Positions 19,138-32,340 are shown, numbered from the stretch's first letter. The stretch: 64,000 bases of DNA from Streptococcus sp. oral taxon 058 str. F0407 (GCF_000235485.1 NZ_JH378888.1:188124-252123); one strand, 5' to 3'. Numbers and translations: made by a program. Notes: a model not told the origin generated them from the letters alone.

Positions 19138-20424
19138 ATGACAAAAACATTAAAACGCCCTGAGGTTTTATCACCTGCAGGGACTTTAGAGAAGCTAAAA
19201 GTAGCTGTTCAATACGGTGCGGACGCAGTCTTCATCGGTGGACAGGCCTATGGTCTTCGTAGCCGTGCTGGAAACTTTACCTTTGAGCAGATGGAAGAAG
19301 GTGTTCAGTTCGCTGCCAAGTACGGTGCCAAGGTTTATGTGGCTGCCAATATGGTCATGCATGAAGGAAATGAAGCTGGTGCTGGTGAATGGTTCCGTAA
19401 GTTACGTGATATCGGAATTGCAGCAGTTATCGTATCTGACCCAGCCTTGATCATGATTGCAGCAACAGAAGCACCTGGTCTTGAAATTCACCTTTCAACT
19501 CAAGCCAGTGCGACCAACTATGAAACTCTAGAGTTCTGGAAAGAACTTGGTCTAACTCGTGTGGTTTTGGCTCGTGAAGTTTCAATGGAAGAATTGGCAG
19601 AGATTCGCAAACGTACAGATGTTGAGATTGAAGCCTTTGTCCATGGAGCCATGTGTATTTCTTACTCAGGTCGCTGTACGCTTTCAAACCACATGAGTAT
19701 GCGTGATGCTAACCGCGGTGGATGTTCTCAGTCTTGTCGTTGGAAGTACGACCTTTACGATATGCCATTTGGTAAAGAACGGAAGAGCCTTAAGGGTGAG
19801 ATTCCAGAAGAATTTTCGATGTCAGCGGTTGACATGTCTATGATTGACCATATCCCAGATATGATTGAAAATGGTGTAGACAGTCTCAAGATCGAAGGTC
19901 GTATGAAGTCTATTCACTATGTTTCAACAGTAACAAACTGCTACAAGGCGGCTGTCGATGCTTATCTCGAAAGTCCTGAAAAGTTTGAATCCATCAAACA
20001 GGACTTGGTGGATGAGATGTGGAAGGTTGCCCAGCGTGAGTTGGCAACAGGTTTCTACTATGGTACACCTACAGAAAATGAACAATTGTTTGGTGCGCGT
20101 CGTAAAATCCCTGAGTACAAGTTTGTTGCTGAAGTCGTTTCTTATGATGATGCTACCCAGACAGCAACCATTCGTCAACGGAATGTAATCAACGAAGGCG
20201 ATCAAGTTGAGTTTTACGGACCAGGTTTCCGTCATTTTGAAACCTATATCGAGGATCTTCACGATGCCAAGGGAAATAAAATCGATCGCGCTCCAAATCC
20301 AATGGAACTCTTGACAATCAAGGTTCCGCAACCTGTACAAGCAGGTGACATGGTTCGCGCACTCAAGGAAGGTCTTATCAATCTCTATAAGGAAGACGGG
20401 ACAAGTGTCACAGTTCGTGCCTAG
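19138..20424 (+). CDS. trhP: Peptidase U32-family protein, tRNA hydroxylation type (TrhP)
   Basis: A 428-residue U32-family protein. Current knowledge assigns such proteins (TrhP, YrrO, RlhA) to prephenate-dependent hydroxylation of tRNA uridine-34 or rRNA rather than to proteolysis. The U32 signature is visible in EAFVHGAMCISYSGRCTLSN, with further Cys in RGGCSQSCRW that fit an iron-sulfur cluster. C-terminal beta domain after about residue 330. ATG 19138 follows AGGAG; an earlier in-frame start at 19120 precedes that site. A CHY zinc-finger gene follows after 14 bases. Confidence 0.85.
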   Translation: MTKTLKRPEVLSPAGTLEKLKVAVQYGADAVFIGGQAYGLRSRAGNFTFEQMEEGVQFAAKYGAKVYVAANMVMHEGNEAGAGEWFRKLRDIGIAAVIVSDPALIMIAATEAPGLEIHLSTQASATNYETLEFWKELGLTRVVLAREVSMEELAEIRKRTDVEIEAFVHGAMCISYSGRCTLSNHMSMRDANRGGCSQSCRWKYDLYDMPFGKERKSLKGEIPEEFSMSAVDMSMIDHIPDMIENGVDSLKIEGRMKSIHYVSTVTNCYKAAVDAYLESPEKFESIKQDLVDEMWKVAQRELATGFYYGTPTENEQLFGARRKIPEYKFVAEVVSYDDATQTATIRQRNVINEGDQVEFYGPGFRHFETYIEDLHDAKGNKIDRAPNPMELLTIKVPQPVQAGDMVRALKEGLINLYKEDGTSVTVRA

Positions 20425-20438
20425 ATAAGGAGAAGTGA

Positions 20439-20750
20439 ATGATTCAAGCGCAAGGTTTGTTGGTAGATGATGAAAGCAGATGTGTTCATTATCATAGTGA
20501 AGAGGATATTGTTTCACTCCAATGTTATGAGTGTAAAAAATATTACGCATGCTATCAGTGTCACAATGCTCTGGAAACACATGTATTTTCTCCCTACCCC
20601 TTGGCTCTTTCTGAGGATCAACCGATTTTATGTGGGGTTTGTAAGAGGACAATGACTTTTCAAGAATATAAAGAACAGATAGCTTGTCCTTATTGTAGCG
20701 CTCCATTTAATCCAGGTTGTACACAACACTATTCCTACTATTTTAAATAA
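20439..20750 (+). CDS. CHY zinc-finger protein
   Basis: A 103-residue protein built around the CHY zinc-finger pattern: C-x-H-Y-H at the start (CVHYHSEED), CYEC, CYQCH, CGVC and a final CPYC, with a GCTQHY end. These Cys/His groups should bind two or three zinc ions. It is co-transcribed with the U32 gene (RBS AAGGAG, 14-base gap) and ends at a terminator. The function of the family is unknown in bacteria; a partner role in RNA modification is only a guess from position. Confidence 0.82.
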   Translation: MIQAQGLLVDDESRCVHYHSEEDIVSLQCYECKKYYACYQCHNALETHVFSPYPLALSEDQPILCGVCKRTMTFQEYKEQIACPYCSAPFNPGCTQHYSYYFK

Positions 20751-20756
20751 AATGAA

Positions 20757-20785
20757 TCTATCCAAGTTCTTAACTTGGATTTTTC
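20757..20785 (+). terminator. Terminator after the CHY zinc-finger gene
   Basis: TCCAAGTT and AACTTGGA arms with a 3-base loop, then TTTTT. Confidence 0.85.
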
Positions 20786-20917
20786 AGTTTGTTTCAGAAA
20801 ACATAGTAAAATCAAGAAAAACTCGCAATCTAAAATGGGAAAACTTTCTATAAAATAGGGTAAAACCAGCAAAAATAGAAATAAATCATATGAAACGCTT
20901 TCAACGTAAGTAAAAAG

Positions 20918-20946
20918 TTGACAAATCAAAATTTTAGGACTAAACT
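20918..20946 (+). promoter_or_regulatory. Promoter of the atp operon
   Basis: Perfect TTGACA (20918-20923), 17-base spacer and TAAACT (20941-20946). A cre-like palindrome with one base missing (20890-20903) lies just upstream; it does not fit the CcpA consensus well enough to call. Confidence 0.75.
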
Positions 20947-20982
20947 AAGTAAGTAAATTTAAATAAAAAAGGAGAATTTATC

Positions 20983-21183
20983 ATGAATTTAACATTTTTC
21001 GGTCTTTGTCTTGCCTGTATGGGTGTATCCCTTGCAGAAGGTATGTTGATGAACGGTTTGTTCAAATCAGCAGCTCGTCAACCAGACATCATCCCACAAT
21101 TACGTAGCTTAATGATCATGGGGATTGCCTTTATCGAAGGAACATTCTTTGTAACTCTCGTATTTTCATTTATCATCAAATAA
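20983..21183 (+). CDS. atpE: F0F1 ATP synthase subunit c
   Basis: A 66-residue hairpin of two membrane helices that forms the rotor ring. The proton-binding carboxylate is Glu52 in FIEGTFF, and the polar loop is ARQPDI. This is the optochin target in pneumococcus, where resistance maps to residues around 47-50; here the stretch is Gly47-Ile48-Ala49-Phe50. From memory, susceptible pneumococci carry Val48. RBS AAGGAG. First gene of the eight-gene operon, which in streptococci mostly hydrolyses ATP to export protons in acid. Confidence 0.95.
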   Translation: MNLTFFGLCLACMGVSLAEGMLMNGLFKSAARQPDIIPQLRSLMIMGIAFIEGTFFVTLVFSFIIK

Positions 21184-21217
21184 AGAGAAGTATAAAATGG
21201 AAAAGGGAGGATTTTAG

Positions 21218-21931
21218 ATGGAAGAAAGTATCAATCCAACCATCAATATTGGTCCTGTTACCTTTGATTTGACCTTGACAGTATTGACCTTGCTGTCAGT
21301 ACTCGTTATTTTTGGCTTTATCTATTGGGCAAGTCGGAATATGACTGTGAAACCCAAAGGAAAGCAAAGTGTACTGGAGTATCTCTATGACTTTGTAGTC
21401 GGATTTACAGAGCCCAATGTAGGTTCTCGGTACATGAAAGATTACTCACTCTTTTACTTGTGTTTATTTCTTTTTATGGTTATCGCAAACAATCTTGGTT
21501 TGATGGCTAAACTTCAAACTACAGATGGGACAAACCTTTGGACATCGCCAACTGCCAATCTTCAATTTGACTTGGCCTTGTCATTTGTAATTATCCTGAT
21601 GACCCATATAGAGGGAATTCGTCGACGTGGTATTAAAAAGTATCTGAAAGGCTTTGTTACCCCAGGTTTTATGACACCGATGAATCTCCTTGAAGAAGTC
21701 ACGAATTTCCTATCACTTGCTTTGCGGGTATTTGGAAATATCTTTGCCGGAGAAGTGATGGCTAGTCTGCTTATCACACTTTCTCATCAGGCTCTTTATT
21801 GGTATCCAGTCGCATTTGTTACCAATCTAGTCTGGACGGCGTTTTCTGTGTTTATTTCCTGTGTTCAGGCCTATGTATTCACAGTCTTGTCTTCTATGTA
21901 TCTAGGAAATAAAATTAATGATGAAGAGTAG
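21218..21931 (+). CDS. atpB: F0F1 ATP synthase subunit a
   Basis: A 237-residue membrane protein forming the proton half-channels next to the c ring. The essential Arg is residue 170 in SLALRVFGN, and the late helix contains Trp206 (NLVWTAFS), the residue altered in some optochin-resistant pneumococci and unaltered here. Five to six hydrophobic segments are visible. The RBS is a strong GGGAGG. It sits between the c and b subunit genes. Confidence 0.95.
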   Translation: MEESINPTINIGPVTFDLTLTVLTLLSVLVIFGFIYWASRNMTVKPKGKQSVLEYLYDFVVGFTEPNVGSRYMKDYSLFYLCLFLFMVIANNLGLMAKLQTTDGTNLWTSPTANLQFDLALSFVIILMTHIEGIRRRGIKKYLKGFVTPGFMTPMNLLEEVTNFLSLALRVFGNIFAGEVMASLLITLSHQALYWYPVAFVTNLVWTAFSVFISCVQAYVFTVLSSMYLGNKINDEE

Positions 21932-21944
21932 AAAGGAGTAACAG

Positions 21945-22438
21945 ATGCACGTAACAGTAGGTGAATTAATTGGTAACTTTATTTTAATCGCTGGCTCTTT
22001 TATCCTTTTGATTGTCTTAGTTAAGAAATATGCGTGGTCAAACTTGACAAGTGTCTTCGAAGAAAGGGCAAATAAAATTGCTGCTGATATTGATGGAGCT
22101 GAACAAGCTCGTCAAAAAGCAGAAACTCTTGCACAAAAACGTGAAGATGAATTGACTGGTAGTCGCAACGAAGCCAAAACAATCATTGAAAATGCTAAAG
22201 AGACTGCCGAGAAGAGTAAAGCAGGTATTCTGGCAGATGCTAAAGTAGAAGCAGGTCGCTTAAAAGAGAAGGCGAATCAAGAAATCGCTCAGAATAAAGC
22301 TGAAGCTTTGCAAAGTGTTAAGGGAGAGGTGGCAGATTTGACAATTAGTCTAGCTGGTAAAATCATCTCAAAAAACCTTGACAGTCATGCTCATAAGGAA
22401 CTCATTGATCAGTATATCGATCAGCTAGGAGAAGCCTA

Positions 22439-22439
<1 letters not shown>
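21945..22439 (+). CDS. atpF: F0F1 ATP synthase subunit b
   Basis: A 164-residue stator subunit with one N-terminal membrane helix (about 8-27) followed by a long charged, Ala/Glu/Lys-rich helix that dimerises and reaches F1. AAAGGAG precedes ATG 21945. The stop codon shares one base with the start of the delta subunit gene, so the two are translationally coupled. Confidence 0.95.
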
Positions 22440-24495
<2,056 letters not shown>

Positions 24496-24510
24496 GAATA
24501 GAGGTGTCAG

Positions 24511-25389
24511 ATGGCAGTATCTCTAAATGATATTAAAACAAAAATCGCCTCAACCAAAAATACGAGTCAAATCACCAATGCTATGCAAATGGTATCGGCT
24601 GCCAAGTTAGGTCGCTCTGAAGAAGCAGCGCGCAACTTCCAAGTTTATGCTCAGAAGGTTCGTAAGCTTTTGACGGATATTCTACATGGCAATGGATCTG
24701 GTGGTTCAACCAATCCGATGCTCATCAGTCGTCCAGTTAAGAAAACAGGTTATATCGTTATCACTTCAGACCGGGGTTTGGTTGGGGGTTATAATGCTTC
24801 CATCCTTAAAGCTGTTATGGAATTGAAAGAAGAATACCATCCAGATGGTACAGGTTTTGAGATAATCTGTATTGGTGGTATGGGAGCTGACTTTTTCAAG
24901 GCTCGTGGCATTCAACCAATCTATGAATTGCGGGGCTTGGCCGACCAACCTAGTTTTGATGAAGTTCGTAAAATTATTTCAAAAACGATTGAAATGTATC
25001 AAAATGAACTTTTTGATGAACTCTATGTTTGCTATAATCACCACGTCAATACGCTTACCAGCCAAATGCGTGTGGAGCAAATGCTTCCGATTGTTGACTT
25101 GGATCCAAACGAAGCAGATGAGGAGTATAGCTTGACATTTGAGTTGGAAACAAGCCGTGATGAGATTCTAGAGCAGTTGTTGCCACAGTATGCCGAAAGT
25201 ATGATTTACGGGGCTATTATCGATGCTAAGACAGCTGAGAATGCTGCAGGTATGACAGCCATGCAAACGGCGACCGATAATGCAAAAAAGGTCATTAATG
25301 ATTTGACAATCCAGTATAACCGTGCCAGACAGGCGGCGATTACACAAGAAATTACAGAAATTGTAGCAGGTGCTAGTGCCTTAGAATAA
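24511..25389 (+). CDS. atpG: F0F1 ATP synthase subunit gamma
   Basis: A 292-residue central shaft of F1 with the two long terminal helices (start [22 protein letters not shown], broken here only for brevity of motif) and the C-terminal [18 protein letters not shown]. The Rossmann-like middle part contains [18 protein letters not shown] precedes the start. An 85-base gap with a hairpin separates it from atpD. Confidence 0.95.
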   Translation: MAVSLNDIKTKIASTKNTSQITNAMQMVSAAKLGRSEEAARNFQVYAQKVRKLLTDILHGNGSGGSTNPMLISRPVKKTGYIVITSDRGLVGGYNASILKAVMELKEEYHPDGTGFEIICIGGMGADFFKARGIQPIYELRGLADQPSFDEVRKIISKTIEMYQNELFDELYVCYNHHVNTLTSQMRVEQMLPIVDLDPNEADEEYSLTFELETSRDEILEQLLPQYAESMIYGAIIDAKTAENAAGMTAMQTATDNAKKVINDLTIQYNRARQAAITQEITEIVAGASALE

Positions 25390-25423
25390 GGCTTTACCCT
25401 GTACGTATCAAAATGAACTTAGG

Positions 25424-25440
25424 CCCTAGGTGAACTAGGG
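25424..25440 (+). promoter_or_regulatory. Hairpin between atpG and atpD
   Basis: CCCTAG-GTGAA-CTAGGG, a perfect 6-bp stem with a 5-base loop and no T run. It lies in the only long gap of the atp operon, 35 bases before the atpD start. It could be an RNA processing or stability element; it is not a terminator. Confidence 0.4.
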
Positions 25441-25465
25441 ACCGACAGTATCTTATATAGAATAG

Positions 25466-26881
<1,416 letters not shown>

Positions 26882-26891
26882 GGGGTGACCT

Positions 26892-27311
26892 ATGACTCAG
26901 TTAACTGTCCAGATCGTGACACCAGATGGCCTCGTCTATGATCACCATGCCAGCTTTGTATCGGTACGAACTCTGGATGGTGAGATGGGGATCTTGCCAC
27001 GACATGAAAATATGATTGCGGTTTTAGCGGTTGATGAAGTAAAGGTAAAGCGAATCGATGATGATACTCATGTGAACTGGATTGCAGTGAACGGAGGGAT
27101 TATCGAGATTGCTAATGACATCATTACCATCGTAGCGGACTCAGCAGAGCGTGCTCGTGATATCGATATTAGTCGTGCAGAACGTGCGAAACTTCGCGCT
27201 GAACGAGAAATTGAAGAAGCTCAAGATAAGCACTTAATTGACCAAGAACGACGCGCTAAGATTGCTCTTCAACGTGCCATTAACCGTATCAATGTTGGAA
27301 ATAAACTATAA
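26892..27311 (+). CDS. atpC: F0F1 ATP synthase subunit epsilon
   Basis: A 139-residue regulatory subunit: an N-terminal beta sandwich ([28 protein letters not shown]) and a C-terminal helical hairpin (about 88-139, rich in Arg, Ala and Glu) that can inhibit ATP hydrolysis. Last gene of the operon; its stop codon is the first part of the terminator stem. Confidence 0.95.
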   Translation: MTQLTVQIVTPDGLVYDHHASFVSVRTLDGEMGILPRHENMIAVLAVDEVKVKRIDDDTHVNWIAVNGGIIEIANDIITIVADSAERARDIDISRAERAKLRAEREIEEAQDKHLIDQERRAKIALQRAINRINVGNKL

Positions 27312-27349
27312 TCAAAAAATGAACTTGAATCTCAAGTTCATTTTTTGAT
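27311..27349. terminator. Bidirectional terminator between atpC and the lactonase gene
   Basis: Nearly perfect 18-bp arms (ATCAAAAAATGAACTTGA and its complement) with a very short loop, working for both converging genes. Confidence 0.9.
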
Positions 27350-27353
27350 TATC

Positions 27354-28367
27354 TTAGTTCGTAAAGTAGATGCAGACTGCTTCAGGAATCTGGAAGTCGT
27401 TAGAAAGTTCTGCAAGACGGCCACTTTCAGGATTGCGCTTAAAGACGGTTGCGTTATCAGAATCTTGATGAACAGCAATGAGAAACTCTTGATCAGGAGT
27501 TAGGTCGAAATCACGTGGATTTTGTCCGTGTGTTGGTACAATCTCTAATAATTCCAAGCTACCATCAGCGAGGATTGTATAGACTGCAATGGAATCATGA
27601 CCACGGTTGGATGCATAGAGGTAGTTGCCATCTTTTGAAAGACGAATAGCAGCAGTAGCATTGAAGTCCTTGTATCCATCTGGTAAGGTTGAAATGACTT
27701 GCATGCGTTCAAATTCACCAACCCCATCGTAAATTAGGACTTCAACGGTACTATTGAGTTCGCAGATGAGATAGGCAATCTTATAGTGGTGGTGGAAAAC
27801 GATGTGGCGAGCACCTGCTCCAGCTTGGCTGTGATAGGTAGAAAGTTTACTTAGTTTTCCTTCTTGGCTAACATCATAGGTCGTCACCTTGTCAGTACCT
27901 AGATCACATGTGACGAGATACTGGTCAGGTGTTAGGTCTGTAAAGTGTACATGTGGAGAAGTTTGGTTTTCATGAGGACCTTGTCCGTTATGCTGCTCCA
28001 GATCCGTTTGGATGAGGCTACCATCAGCTTGACGCTTATAAACTAGAACTTGACCTTTGTGATAGTTGGCTCCGTAAACGAGACTACGCTTTTCATCCAC
28101 TGCCACATAACAATGGGGAGCGCCTTCTTCAACAACATGATTTAGCAAAGTGCCATCAGTATTGTAAGCAGCGATGCCACCTAAGCCATCCTGACTCCCT
28201 ACGCTGTATAAGTGTTGCTGTTGGTCAAAGGCAAGGTAGGTCGGACTTGGTTCAGTAGCAAAAAGCTCAAGATTTGCAAGCTGGCCTGTTTCTGTATCAA
28301 AATCTGCCTTGTATATCCCTTTAGATAAGCGACGAGTATAAGTTCCAAAATAAACAGTTTCTTTCAT
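27354..28367 (-). CDS. Lactonase-family beta-propeller protein (6-phosphogluconolactonase type)
   Basis: A 337-residue protein of the YbhE/YkgB family, a seven-bladed propeller whose E. coli member hydrolyses 6-phosphogluconolactone in the oxidative pentose phosphate pathway. Repeated blade motifs (SPTYLAFD, PHENQTSPHVHF, GAGARHIVFH, NPRDFDLTPDQEFLI) are visible. The start at 28367 (MKETVYFGTY) lies 8 bases after AAGAGG; longer starts at 28373 and 28397 overlap or precede that site. zwf, the previous step of that pathway, is also in this window at 62548. Confidence 0.85.
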   Translation of the reverse strand: MKETVYFGTYTRRLSKGIYKADFDTETGQLANLELFATEPSPTYLAFDQQQHLYSVGSQDGLGGIAAYNTDGTLLNHVVEEGAPHCYVAVDEKRSLVYGANYHKGQVLVYKRQADGSLIQTDLEQHNGQGPHENQTSPHVHFTDLTPDQYLVTCDLGTDKVTTYDVSQEGKLSKLSTYHSQAGAGARHIVFHHHYKIAYLICELNSTVEVLIYDGVGEFERMQVISTLPDGYKDFNATAAIRLSKDGNYLYASNRGHDSIAVYTILADGSLELLEIVPTHGQNPRDFDLTPDQEFLIAVHQDSDNATVFKRNPESGRLAELSNDFQIPEAVCIYFTN

Positions 28368-28510
28368 GTCCATACCTCTTAATAATGATAAGTTCATTAT
28401 ACCACAAAATAACTACCATGATACATCAGTCTTATTTATGTAAGAACTTTAATAAGAGTTATTTTAGATTAAAAATGGTATAATGAGAGAATGAAAGAAA
28501 GGATGTATTT

Positions 28511-29677
28511 ATGGAACATAAAGAGAAACATTTTAGCCTATCTTGGTTTTTCAAGTGGTTTTTAGATAACAAAGCTATCACCGTATTTTTAGTAACCTTG
28601 TTACTGGGGCTAAACATTTTCATTCTAAGTAAGATTAGTTTTATTTTTTTACCCGTTTTAGACTTTCTTGGGGTTGTCATGTTGCCGGTTATTCTATCCG
28701 GTTTACTTTATTACCTCCTCAATCCGATTGTTGACTGGATGGAGAAACACAAGATCAACCGTGTACTTGCCATCAGTATTGTTTTTGTCATTATTGGACT
28801 TTTTATCATTTGGGGGCTGGCAGTCGCAATTCCAAATCTCCAACGACAGGTCTTAAATTTTGCAAAGAATGTACCAACATACCTCGAAGATGCTGATAAG
28901 GTGATCAATGATCTTGTAACCAAACGCTTGCCAGATGATTTTAGACCGCAGTTGGAGCAAGTTCTTGCCAATGTTTCTAGTGAGGCGACGATGTGGGCGA
29001 GCAAAATCTCTTCTCAAGCAGTTAACTGGGTCAGCGCCTTTATCAGTAGCGTTTCTCAGGTCATTGTGGCGATTATCATTGTTCCATTCATGCTCTTTTA
29101 TCTTTTGAGAGATGGGAAAGGCTTGCGGGATTACCTCACTAAATTCATCCCAAACAAGTTAAAAGAACCTGTCGGACAAGTTTTGTCAGATGTTAATAAA
29201 CAGTTGTCAAACTACGTTAGAGGACAGGTTACAGTTGCTATTATTGTAGCGATTATGTTTATTATCTTCTTTAAGATCATTGGCCTCAGATATGCTGTGA
29301 CTCTAGGTATCACGGCTGGTATCCTCAATCTAGTGCCTTATCTAGGTAGTTTCCTTGCCATGCTTCCAGCTTTAGTTCTTGGCTTGATTGCAGGACCTGT
29401 TATGCTCTTGAAAGTCGTCATTGTCTTTATCGTGGAACAAACGATTGAAGGTCGCTTCGTTTCCCCACTTATTTTAGGTAGTCAGCTCAATATTCATCCC
29501 ATCAATGTCCTCTTTGTTCTCCTGACCTCAGGTTCTATGTTTGGTATTTGGGGAGTCTTACTGGGAATCCCTGTCTATGCCTCCGCTAAGGTGGTTATTT
29601 CTGCTATCTTTAACTGGTACAAAAAGATCAGTGGTTTGTATGAAGAAGAAGGGGAGGAAATCAAGAGTGAACAATAG
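28511..29677 (+). CDS. AI-2E family membrane transporter (second copy)
   Basis: A 388-residue member of the same AI-2E family as the gene at 6904, only distantly similar to it. Hydrophobic segments occupy about 28-80 and 90-115, a soluble part runs to about 180, and the conserved block GILNLVPYLGSFLAMLP and the IHPINVLFVLLTSGSMFG segment follow. The substrate is unknown. RBS AAAGGA. The last 11 bases overlap the TPR gene, so the two are coupled. Confidence 0.82.
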   Translation: MEHKEKHFSLSWFFKWFLDNKAITVFLVTLLLGLNIFILSKISFIFLPVLDFLGVVMLPVILSGLLYYLLNPIVDWMEKHKINRVLAISIVFVIIGLFIIWGLAVAIPNLQRQVLNFAKNVPTYLEDADKVINDLVTKRLPDDFRPQLEQVLANVSSEATMWASKISSQAVNWVSAFISSVSQVIVAIIIVPFMLFYLLRDGKGLRDYLTKFIPNKLKEPVGQVLSDVNKQLSNYVRGQVTVAIIVAIMFIIFFKIIGLRYAVTLGITAGILNLVPYLGSFLAMLPALVLGLIAGPVMLLKVVIVFIVEQTIEGRFVSPLILGSQLNIHPINVLFVLLTSGSMFGIWGVLLGIPVYASAKVVISAIFNWYKKISGLYEEEGEEIKSEQ

Positions 29678-30896
29678 TCAACGTATGCTCCAGGCTTTGG
29701 ATGAACAAGATCTAAACAAAGCAGATCAGTATTTTCATAAAGCACTTGAAACTGATTCGACGGAAATTCTCTACGAACTAGCAAGCTATCTTGAGGGAAT
29801 TGGCTTTTATCCCCAAGCCAAGGAAATCTATCTAAAAATTGTGTCAGAATTTCCAGAAGCGAATCTGAACCTAGCAACCATTGCGAGCGAGGATGGAAAT
29901 GTTGAGGAAGCCTTTGCCTATCTGGAGGAAATCACACCTGAAAGTGACTGGTATGTATCGGCTTTGGCTTTGAAGGCAGACCTCTATCAATTGGAAGGAT
30001 TGACAGATGTAGCGCGTGAAAAGTTACTGGAAGCCTTAAACTACTCAGATGATCCCTTATTAGTTTTTGGTTTGACTGAGTTGGATAGTGAGTTAGGAAA
30101 TTATCAGGAAGCCATTCAGGGCTACGCTCAATTAGACAATCGCTCCACCTATGAACAAACGGGCATATCAACCTACCAACGAATTGGCTATGCTTATGCA
30201 CAGTTAGGCAAGTTTGAAGTAGCTACAGAGTTTTTAGAAAAAGCTTTAGAACTAGAATACGATGACCAAACTGCCTTTGAACTGGCCAGCCTTTACTTTG
30301 ACCAAGAAGAGTATCAAAAATCCGTTCTTTACTTTAAGCAGATTGACACCATTTCACCTGATTTCGAAGGATATGAGTATGGTTATAGTCAGGCCTTGCA
30401 CAAGGAACATCAGGTGGAAGAGGCCCTTCGTATCGCTAAACAAGGTTTGGAGAAAAATCCATTTGAAACTCGGCTCTTACTAGCTGCCTCCCAGTTCTCG
30501 TATGAATTGCATGATGCTAGTGGTGCGGAGCAATTTCTCCTTACTGCCAAAGATGATGCAGAAGACCTTGAGGAGATTTTTCTTCGCCTTGCAACCATTT
30601 ATATGGAACAAGAGCGGTATGAGGACATCATTGCTCTCCAAAATCAAGAACCTGAAAACCTCCTTACTAAGTGGATGATTGCCCGTTCTTACCAGGAAAT
30701 CGAGGATTTAGATAGGGCTTATGAACTCTATCAAGAACTGTCGTCTGACCTTAAGGAAAATCCAGAGTTTTTAGAGCAATATGCTTATCTCTTGCGTGAA
30801 CTGGGTTATTTTGAAAATGCCAAAGTACAAGCCGAAGCATATTTAAAACTGATTCCAGATGATGTTCAGATGCAAGAACTGCTAGAAACACTTTAA
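29667..30896 (+). CDS. Tetratricopeptide-repeat protein
   Basis: A 409-residue soluble protein made almost entirely of TPR-like helical pairs (for example GIGFYPQAKEIYLKIVSEFP, RIGYAYAQLGKFEVATEFLE, ELASLYFDQEEYQKSVLYFK), so it is a protein-binding scaffold. No signal peptide is seen. The start is GTG 29667, reading VNNSQRMLQAL, behind GGGGAGG; longer in-frame sequence upstream lies inside the transporter gene and is a frame shadow. Translational overlap suggests a functional link with that transporter. Confidence 0.83.
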   Translation: MNNSQRMLQALDEQDLNKADQYFHKALETDSTEILYELASYLEGIGFYPQAKEIYLKIVSEFPEANLNLATIASEDGNVEEAFAYLEEITPESDWYVSALALKADLYQLEGLTDVAREKLLEALNYSDDPLLVFGLTELDSELGNYQEAIQGYAQLDNRSTYEQTGISTYQRIGYAYAQLGKFEVATEFLEKALELEYDDQTAFELASLYFDQEEYQKSVLYFKQIDTISPDFEGYEYGYSQALHKEHQVEEALRIAKQGLEKNPFETRLLLAASQFSYELHDASGAEQFLLTAKDDAEDLEEIFLRLATIYMEQERYEDIIALQNQEPENLLTKWMIARSYQEIEDLDRAYELYQELSSDLKENPEFLEQYAYLLRELGYFENAKVQAEAYLKLIPDDVQMQELLETL

Positions 30897-30911
30897 AAAT
30901 ATTCTATCAAG

Positions 30912-30957
30912 CGAAACTGTATCTAGTCATTTTGATGGATACGGTTTTTATTTTTAA
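30912..30957 (+). terminator. Terminator after the TPR gene
   Basis: AAACTGTATC and GATACGGTTT arms (one G-T pair) with a 14-base loop and a T run. Confidence 0.8.
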
Positions 30958-30987
30958 AAAGAAATAGAATTTTTTTACAAAAAAACC

Positions 30988-31015
30988 TTGCTAAATTGTT
31001 TATTTATGCTATAAT
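30988..31015 (+). promoter_or_regulatory. Promoter of the amino-acid ABC importer
   Basis: TTGCTA (30988-30993), 16-base spacer and extended -10 TGCTATAAT ending at 31015, about 30 bases before the permease start. Confidence 0.7.
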
Positions 31016-31043
31016 AGGAACAATTATTTTTAGGAGGTGCAGT

Positions 31044-31685
31044 ATGTCTTATATATTCGAGATTTTACCAAGTTTATTGAACGGTGCAAGTATGACTCTT
31101 CAAGTCTTTGCTCTGGTCTTAATCTTTTCTATTCCTTTAGGGATTGTCATTGCCTTTGCCTTGCAAGTCCATTGGAAACCCCTCCATTATTTGATTGACC
31201 TCTATATTTGGGTGATGCGAGGAACTCCCTTGCTCTTGCAATTAATCTTTATCTACTATGTGCTCCCTAGCATTGGCATTCGTTTGGATCGCCTTCCTGC
31301 GGCTGTTATCGCCTTTGTGCTCAACTATGCTGCCTACTTTGCAGAAATCTTTCGTGGCGGAATTGAAACTATACCACGAGGACAGTACGAAGCTGCAAAA
31401 GTGTTAAAATTTAGCCCCTTTGATACAGTTCGTTATATCATTCTTCCTCAGGTGACAAAGATTGTCTTACCAAGTGTCTTTAACGAAATTATGAGTTTGG
31501 TCAAGGATACTTCTCTGGTCTATGCCCTTGGGATTTCAGATTTGATTTTAGCTAGTCGGACAGCAGCCAATCGAGATGCCAGTCTCGTTCCTATGTTTTT
31601 AGCTGGAGCGATTTATTTGATCATGATTGGTCTTGTGACTATTGTAGCGAAAAAACTTGAGAAGAAGTACAGTTATTACAGATAG
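31044..31685 (+). CDS. Polar amino acid ABC transporter permease
   Basis: A 213-residue HisM-type permease with five membrane helices and the EAA loop (EAAKVLKFSPFDTVRYIILPQ) that contacts the ATPase. ATG 31044 is preceded by AGGAGGTG. First gene of a three-gene importer: permease, ATPase, lipoprotein receptor. The layout equals the aat locus of pneumococcus. The substrate is probably a polar amino acid; which one cannot be read from sequence. Confidence 0.88.
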   Translation: MSYIFEILPSLLNGASMTLQVFALVLIFSIPLGIVIAFALQVHWKPLHYLIDLYIWVMRGTPLLLQLIFIYYVLPSIGIRLDRLPAAVIAFVLNYAAYFAEIFRGGIETIPRGQYEAAKVLKFSPFDTVRYIILPQVTKIVLPSVFNEIMSLVKDTSLVYALGISDLILASRTAANRDASLVPMFLAGAIYLIMIGLVTIVAKKLEKKYSYYR

Positions 31686-31695
31686 GAGGATTGCT

Positions 31696-32325
31696 ATGTT
31701 AGAATTACGAAACATCAATAAAGCCTTTGGTGGCAAACAAATCTTAACCAATTTCAGCCTATCTATTCCTGAAAAGCAAATCCTTGCAATCGTAGGTCCA
31801 TCAGGAGGCGGAAAAACCACTTTATTGCGTATGTTGGCTGGCCTGGAAACCATTGATTCTGGAGAAATCTACTATAATGGCGAATCTCTAGCTATAGACG
31901 AACTAGAAAAGCGAAATCTACTAGGATTTGTTTTCCAAGACTTTCAACTCTTTCCGCATTTGTCAGTTCTCGAAAACTTAACTTTGTCGCCTATAAAAAC
32001 GATGAGCATGGATAAGGAAGTAGCTGAGAAGAAGGCGCGTGGTTTGTTAGAACAACTTGGGTTAGCTGGACATGCTGATGCCTTTCCGTTTTCCTTATCT
32101 GGTGGACAAAAGCAGCGTGTCGCCTTAGCGCGTGCCATGATGATAAACCCAGAAGTTATTGGATATGATGAGCCTACATCAGCTTTAGACCCTGAGTTAC
32201 GATTAGAGGTGGAAAAACTCATCCTTCAAAATAAAGAGCGTGGCATGACCCAGATTGTTGTGACCCACGATCTTCAGTTTGCGGAAAACATTGCTGATCA
32301 GATCCTTAAGGTTGATCCAAAGTAG
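31696..32325 (+). CDS. Polar amino acid ABC transporter ATPase
   Basis: A 209-residue GlnQ/HisP-like ATPase: Walker A GPSGGGKTT, signature LSGGQKQRVALARA, Walker B EVIGYDEPTSALD and switch His in VTHDL. It is shorter than many family members at the C-terminus. Start ATG 31696 behind AGGAGG; it lies 10 bases after the permease. Confidence 0.9.
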   Translation: MLELRNINKAFGGKQILTNFSLSIPEKQILAIVGPSGGGKTTLLRMLAGLETIDSGEIYYNGESLAIDELEKRNLLGFVFQDFQLFPHLSVLENLTLSPIKTMSMDKEVAEKKARGLLEQLGLAGHADAFPFSLSGGQKQRVALARAMMINPEVIGYDEPTSALDPELRLEVEKLILQNKERGMTQIVVTHDLQFAENIADQILKVDPK

Positions 32326-32340
32326 GAGTAGGAGGTGCCT

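Noticed and set aside
20890-20903. cre-like palindrome TGAAACGCTTTCA upstream of the atp promoter
   Set aside because: It lacks one base of the 14-base CcpA consensus; too weak to list as a site on its own.
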